DNA of 64,000 nt from Plantago major (Eukaryota; Streptophyta; Magnoliopsida; Lamiales; Plantaginaceae): the NCBI GenBank assembly GCA_026545765.1, contig CM048842.1:73420871-73484870 (forward strand), written 5' to 3'. The position numbers and the translations under genes were made by a program. The notes beneath the pieces were generated by a model. It did no database searches. It was not told where the DNA came from and saw nothing but the letters and a program-made list of their open reading frames with translations. Positions 58,488 to 64,000 of this stretch are shown one piece after another (positions within the stretch are counted from its first letter, which is position 1; each line of letters starts with the position of its first letter).

Positions 58488-59323
58488 AACTTAAGATCCC
58501 GGATTGGTACTTGGAATTAGACCAACAGACAATGTTGCCAACAATGTTGTTCAACACTGTCTACAGTTAACAGATAGCAGCGGATGAATAATAATGAAAC
58601 TTCTATTACCAAGCCAATATATAGAAAAATATATTGGCGCCAAACAAAATATCTACTGACAGGAAAAGTAGATCTAATCAACTAGGTTTAATACAATCAC
58701 AAACGATTGATTAAACAACCAAAACTAGCCCTAGAAGAACCAACAGTAAAAGCTATTCTAGGTCGATGTTTGAAAGAGTTATTCCAACAATGAATACTCT
58801 TAGACAAACTCTAAAGCTAGCAGAAAACAAGAAACCTAAACTCTTTTAATAAAATCTTGATTGATCATCAAGAAAGGCTCAACCTTGCTTTGCTGAATCC
58901 TTGCATATATATACTTGAGATATCGACATCTTCTATCTATGTCGAAAGGCAATAGAATCTCAGCAAAGGCAATTTTCCTTTTACTTGTTTTCTTCAATAT
59001 ACGCATAGAAGGAAATTCCCATATTTCGATTCTTCATAAAATATATTCCTTCTTGCTTTCACCACAAGCTGTTCTTTTTCCTTAAATCATCTCTTGTTCG
59101 ATTTGTCAATACTTCCAGTCCAAGTTTCCTGCCCAATGTGCTTTGTCTTTGATGTCTACCGCAATGTTATATCTTCAATGTTATGCCAGCATTGAACTCT
59201 ATCCTGTCACAATGTTATACAACATTGGTAGTCCTGCAGCTTCACAAACAACAACAAACACAAACTTGGAACTGATTATTGAAAGACAAGATTATCAAAA
59301 TATAAGTGCATACTGCACTTTCA
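58482..59323. mobile_element. Solo LTR of an unrelated retrotransposon inside gag of element 2
   Basis: TGTTAAAAC..CTTTCA ends with CTATC on both sides (58477-58481, 59324-59328). Gag codons on either side join cleanly when 842 bp plus one CTATC are removed. Contains a TATATATACTTG stretch near 58910 that could be its promoter. Lineage not assigned. Confidence 0.9.
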
Positions 59324-59328
59324 CTATC

Positions 59329-59871
59329 GCAGGCGGACCCTCTGGAGGTGATAGCAGGAATGCAAGAGAGCGGACCGCCCAAAACCTTCGAAACAATGAT
59401 AGGGCGTACGGTGCCCCCGCGATTCGAGGAACAAATGCGATATCTTTCGACGATAGCGAAATCCCCCCTCCTACGGCAGGTGGCGAGGAGATTGACGACC
59501 CGGACGTTCCTCTTGTAGTTTCATTGACCATCGCGACTTATTGAGTGAACAAAATTCTGGTGGATACCGGGAGCTCTTCGAATATCATCTCTAAGAGGAC
59601 ACTAGATCAGATGGAGTTGGGAAGAATCCGCTACGACAGAGTTCACACCTCTATACTAGGGTTTGGAGGAGGAACTGTTCGACCACTAGGAAGTGTTATG
59701 TTACACGTTTCACTCGGAACCTTCCCGGCCAGGGTAACACAGTTGGTCCGATTTGTCGTGGTTGATCGGACCTTCGACTATAACGCCATCTTTGGGCGCC
59801 CAGGACTCAATCAATTCCGGGCTATTTCATCCACCTTACACAACAGAATGAAATTTCCAACTCTTGAGTAG
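59329..59871 (+). pseudogene. Gag end and aspartic protease of element 2
   Basis: ISFDDSE pre-protease motif, then DPDVPLVVSLTIA. A TGA at 59542 breaks the frame just before NKILVDTGSSSN (active-site DTG). ILGFGGG and IFGRPGLNQF, the flap and C-terminal motifs, follow. It ends at 59871 and the next domain is in another frame. Confidence 0.85.
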
Positions 59872-61846
59872 GAGAAGAGGTAGGAAACATCAGAAGCTTG
59901 GGAGTGTTACATTATGTCCACGAAGGGCATACGCCCCGTTTTGCGATCCGGTGACCTCCGATCCGAAAGTTGTTCTCCCGCCCAAACAGGATAATCCGCA
60001 GATAGGGGTAGGAAGCCAGAAGGAGAAGTTCCCTAGAACTGCACGGATCGAGCCTCATGAAACTCTCAAGGAAATCGAGATTGTTGTTGGAAGCCCGGAT
60101 AAAAAGACTAGAATCGGAACAGAGATGAGCGCAGAAGTGGAGATGAAACTTATTGCTTGTCTCCGAGACAACAGGGATGTATTTGCTTGGAGCACTGATG
60201 ATTTGAAGGGAATAGATCCGAGAATCACTGTTCACCGTCTGAACATGGATCCCTCGATCAAATATATCCGACAGAAGATGAAAGACTTTGGCCCAGTCAA
60301 GGACGCAATCATATCTACGGAAGTTGACCGGCTCTTGAAAGCCGGGCACATTGAAGAAGTTAGATACTCGACCGGGTCTCAGAATGTGGTACTCGTCGAG
60401 AAGGCCCCAGGAAAGTGGAGGATGTGCAATGACTTCACAAGGCTCAACAAGTTTTGTCCGAAGGATCCTTATCCCCTACCTCGCATAGACCAGTTGGTAG
60501 ATTCTACTGTGGGATGTGCGCTCCTAAGCTTCATGGACGCATATCAGGGCTTCTATCAAATCCGGATGGCCAAGGACGACATCAAGAAAACAGCCTTCTT
60601 CGCGGCAGGAGGAGTATACTGCTTCAAGGTGATGCCATTCGGATTGAAAAATGCGGGAGCTACATACCAGCGGTTGGTGAATAAAATGTTCAAGGAGGAG
60701 TTGGGCAAGAGTATGGAAGTCTACGTAGATGATATGCTTGTTAAAATTAAGACTGAAGAAGAACATATTGAGCATCTCAACAATTGCTTTTCCATTCTTC
60801 GGAAGTATGGAATGAAGTTGAACCCCGAAAAGTGTACGTTCGGGGTGAAAGGAGGAAAGTTTCTGGGATACATGGTCACGAAAAGAGGGATAAGTGCAAA
60901 TCCTGAGAAGATCAAGGCAATCCTAGATTTGCCCCATCCGAAGAACCTCAACGAGGTCCTAGGAAAGCCCGACCAATCAGGACGACTCTCTAAGTGGGCG
61001 ATCGAGCTAAGCGAATACGACATTTGCTACCAGGCTCCATCAGCCAAAAAGGCTCAAGTCCTCGCCGACATCTTAGCGGATTATCCGGAGAAGGATTCAG
61101 AGAAAGTCCCTGACAAGCAGGTGCTCGAGTGCTTAATCACCAAGCATATTGTCCGAAAGCCAGTTCCGCCAAAGTTCAACCCGGAAAACCTCGAGGAAGC
61201 CCAGTTCATCAATCGGCCCTTTCCTTTGTTAGATGGGGAAACTCGGGTCAACCAAATGTTTCTACTTGATGATATTCCCAGAAACTTCAGTGCTGACAAC
61301 ATCAGAACGGAAATCACGAAAGGGGATGAACCAAAAATGGAACCTCAGCAGCTCGCAGGAGATCTCCAAACCCAAAAACATCCTTCCGATATCTGGACAT
61401 TGGAAGTGGATGGTTCTTCCACTGGAAGAGTGGGAGGAATTGGAATCTACCTTAAGAGCCCGGATGGCGCGGAACTCGACTATGCGATTTCCTTGGAGTT
61501 CAAAGTTACCAATAATGAGGCTGAGTATGAGGCACTTTTAGTGGGGCTGCGTCTAGCCAAGTCACTCCAAGCCCGGAAGGTCAAAGCTTACACGGACTCA
61601 CAGCTCGTCGAGGCCCAATTTTCAGGAACTTTTGCCACAAAAGGTCCTTCGATGATCAAGTATCTTGAGCTACTCAAGAATGAGGCCAGCCACTTCGAGG
61701 AATTCACCTTGGAAAAGTTTGATAGAGCTTGGAACGAAAGAGCTGATGCCTTGGCAAAATACGCATCTGCTACAGCGGCTCTAGACACAAGTAGAGTAAT
61801 CCTACTCACCATTACTGACTCATCCGTCATGAGTCCCGATTCGTGA
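59864..61846 (+). pseudogene. pol: Reverse transcriptase and archaeal-type RNase H of element 2, lacking the first RNase H
   Basis: 660 open codons. RT motifs KWRMCNDFTRLN, SFMDAYQGFYQI, MPFGLKNAGATYQ and YVDDM are all present. After HPKNLNEV the frame jumps directly to LGKPDQSGRLSKW. Against element 1 this removes about 143 residues in frame (equivalent to its residues 545-687), that is the RT thumb/connection and most of the Ty3-type RNase H. The second RNase H (EVDGSSTGRVGG, VTNNEAEYEALLVGL, DSQLVEAQFSG) is complete. A frameshift follows at about 61845. The N-terminal 40-odd codons are in a shifted, meaningless frame. Confidence 0.9.
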
Positions 61847-63197
61847 TCATGATACTTGACGCGGGAAGAAACTGGATGACTGACATTTTTAACTATCTCA
61901 AGGACGGATCTTTGCCAGTCGATCCGAAAGAATCAAGGAGTGTGCAATGCCGAGCAAATAGATACTTTATAATGGGTGACGATTTGTACAAGAGATCTTT
62001 TTCCGGGACTCACCTGAGATGTTTGAACCCACAAGAAGCACAAACCGTGCTGGAAGAGATACACAACGGAAGCTGTGGAAGTCATTCCAGGGGGAGGGCT
62101 CTCGCCCAGAAAATCATACGACAAGGCTACTATTGGCCTACCATCGATAAAGATTCCGCCGACCACGCCCGGAGATGTCAGGATTGCCAATATTACGCAA
62201 ACATCCCACATCGTCCGACGAACCCTATGATTCCGTCAATCATAGCGTGTCCGTTCGATCAGTGGGGTATCGATATTGTCGGACCATTTCAGGGTACCCA
62301 GAAAAATTTCTCATTGTGGCGGTGGAATATTTTACCAAGTGGGTAGAAGCGGAGGCTGTAGCGACTATCACGGAAAGTCGAGTGCGGACCTTCATGTGGA
62401 AGAACATCATTTGCCGCTTCGGCCTACCAAGAGTTCTAATCTCGGATAACGGCGCTCAGTTCTCAGGCAGTAGGCTCAAGGAATGGCTTGCCTCCTTCAA
62501 ATCGAACAACGCTTCACATCCGTCGGATACCCACAAGCCAATGGTCAGGCTGAATCCACAAACAAGACAATAGTCAAAATCCTGGAGAAGCGTTTGAGAA
62601 CTTCCCGAGAAAGCTGGGCAGACGACCTGGAAGGCGTGCTATGGGCTCATCGCACCACTGCACGGACTGCGACCAAAGAAACTCCATTCTCCTTGGTATA
62701 TGGTTCGGAGGCAGTCATACCATCTGAGATTGCCGTTGAGACTTTGAGGATCCAAGAGTTCGAAGGCAATGCAAACTGAGAAGCTCGGATATTCGACCTA
62801 GATATGCTCGAATGAAAGGTCCGAGGCCGGTGAATATCCATAGGTATCAGTGCTGCCCGAACCTACAACAGAACGCTCGAGCGTTAACTTGCAAATCGGA
62901 GACACGGTGCTTGACGAGCGACATTTTGAACAATATTGGAAAATTCAAGCCCAGTGGGAAGGACCTACAAGATTATCGGCAAAGAGTGAATGGCGTTATG
63001 AATTAGAAGATGAGAACGGATATCCCTCAAGCGTCCGTGGAATGCTAGGAACCTTGAGTTCTATGCATAGAGATAATCGCGGATCTCCTTCAGATCTATT
63101 GGTCATCTCAGTTTCAACAATTTATTACACGGAACTCCGCCAGTTCTGTTTTTCGATCCTTTTGTCATTGGCCTTAGAGCCCGCAAGTTGTAATTGA
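61843..63197 (+). pseudogene. Integrase of element 2, frameshifted
   Basis: 61843-62346 holds the HHCC zinc finger (IHNGSCGSHSRG, CQDCQ) and the start of the core (GIDIVGPF). 62320-62490 continues in another frame (VAVEYFTKWVEAEA, ISDNGAQFSG). 62483-62779 continues in a third (GYPQANGQAESTNK, LWAHRTTARTA). 62850-63197 holds the C-terminal part. At least three shifts plus a stop near 62779 disable it. Confidence 0.88.
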
Positions 63198-63199
63198 AT

Positions 63200-63950
63200 T
63201 TCCGGCAAATCAATACAACCTCTATCTTTCGATTTGTGATTTTTTCGATCCATGCATATGTGATTTAACGTTCGTTTAATGACAAGGAAAGCAAGAGATT
63301 TCATTCATACAAAGACGAATTATACATAATCTTGTCTGTACAATTTACAATCTCGGATCGATATCCGGACTCACGGACGCAATATGAAAAAGGCAGAAAA
63401 CGTCTCTGGAGATACGTCATCTCCCAGCAAAGATCGCTCCCCCGTCGGAAAAAGCTTCTTCCATGACGAGCAGCAAGTCTGGTTTCCACGGAGGCCAGGA
63501 ACTCGATCTACCTGCACACAGGAAAATGTTTAAACGTGGTGGAATTCCTCATGATACCACCAAAACGTGGCATTGCAAATCCTGTGCCCGGGGAAAACAA
63601 AGTACGGACAGGAAGAGATTTCCGCCTCACCGGCTTTAGAGACTCAAACTCTCTTGAAATTCGGAAACCATTTCCAATATAAGAGAGATTTGAACCACTA
63701 AAGTGGGGTTGGAAGAAAGCAGAGGAGACGGACGGATATACATTCAAACCGAGATCTATGCTTTTCTATGACTGATCTTCAACAATTTTCCCCTCTAGAC
63801 CCACGCCACTCTCAAGCTCAGGATGAACACCGACTTGAGAGTGGACGGGAGTCAAGAGGGGGGAACTATTCAAGAAATCATCATCTTGCTAATTGAATAG
63901 ATATGGAAATTGGAAGTTGGATTTGCACGACCAAGGTCAAGAGGGATCCG
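63200..63950. other. 3' region of element 2, function unclear
   Basis: A minus-strand open frame (63747-63508, MNVYPSVSSAFFQPHFSG) ends just before a donor-like CAG|GTAGATCG. I do not recognise the product. By analogy with element 1, this could be the start of an antisense gene, much reduced. Confidence 0.3.
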
Positions 63951-63962
63951 GAGTATTTATAG
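63951..63962 (-). promoter_or_regulatory. Putative antisense promoter (TATA) of element 2
   Basis: Minus-strand CTATAAATACTC, with CCTATTGGTTCG about 25 bp upstream as a CAAT-like sequence. Orientation is opposite to gag-pol, as for the TATA box at 1341 in element 1. Confidence 0.45.
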
Positions 63963-64000
63963 AAGTAACGAACCAATAGGCGTCCGACACGTCAGAACTT

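Larger units (their letters stand above)
55575..64000 (+). mobile_element. Second Ty3/gypsy Tat-lineage retrotransposon (element 2), 3' end outside window
   Basis: 5' LTR 55575-56485, primer-site sequence, gag, protease, RT, archaeal-type RNase H and integrase follow in order on the plus strand. Related to element 1 at protein level but with a different LTR. Gag holds a solo LTR, and pol has an in-frame RNase H deletion and several frameshifts. The 3' LTR and any antisense gene would lie mostly beyond 64000. Confidence 0.93.

Overview
The window reads as nuclear DNA of a flowering plant, most likely a eudicot. The evidence is a chloroplast-targeted MurE-like gene split by GT-AG introns, plant-type snRNA genes with upstream sequence elements, and dense LTR-retrotransposon, CACTA, hAT, Mutator-like and MITE insertions. 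All calls come from reading the sequence; no database search was run.

Layout. (1) 1-15409 is one Ty3/gypsy element of the Tat lineage (dual RNase H) on the minus strand, with its 3' LTR cut by the window edge. Gag and pol are broken by frameshifts and one nonsense codon. Between pol and the 3' LTR lies a gene in the opposite orientation with its own TATA box, a long leader and three GT-AG introns, encoding a protein that resembles the 'putative gypsy type transposon' (Transposase_28) family. (2) 15410-19340 holds a foldback MITE and then a cluster of spliceosomal RNA genes on the plus strand: U1 (17224), U4 (18194) and U2 (19127). U1 looks near-consensus; U4 and U2 carry changes at functional positions. 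(3) 18650-39790 is a triplicated segment: each unit has U2 or a U2 remnant facing, tail to tail, a lysine-rich protein gene of unknown function. Copies A and C are open and copy B carries a 4-nt deletion. The units have been expanded by MITEs, a hAT-like element and a short non-autonomous LTR element nested in it. (4) 40604-45545 is the one clearly conserved host gene, a five-exon MurE-like gene that assembles to an exact 772-codon frame. (5) 45700-50160 is AT-rich, with degenerate tandem and dispersed repeats and a solo LTR. (6) 50170-55095 is an inverted-repeat-bounded segment with a gene 3' end split by a complete CACTA element. (7) 55575-64000 is a second Tat-type element on the plus strand, degraded, with a solo LTR inside gag and an in-frame loss of the first RNase H domain.

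The most unusual items are the multi-intron antisense gene inside the Tat element, the U1-U4-U2 cluster tied to a triplicated gene, and the selective RNase H loss in the second Tat element.
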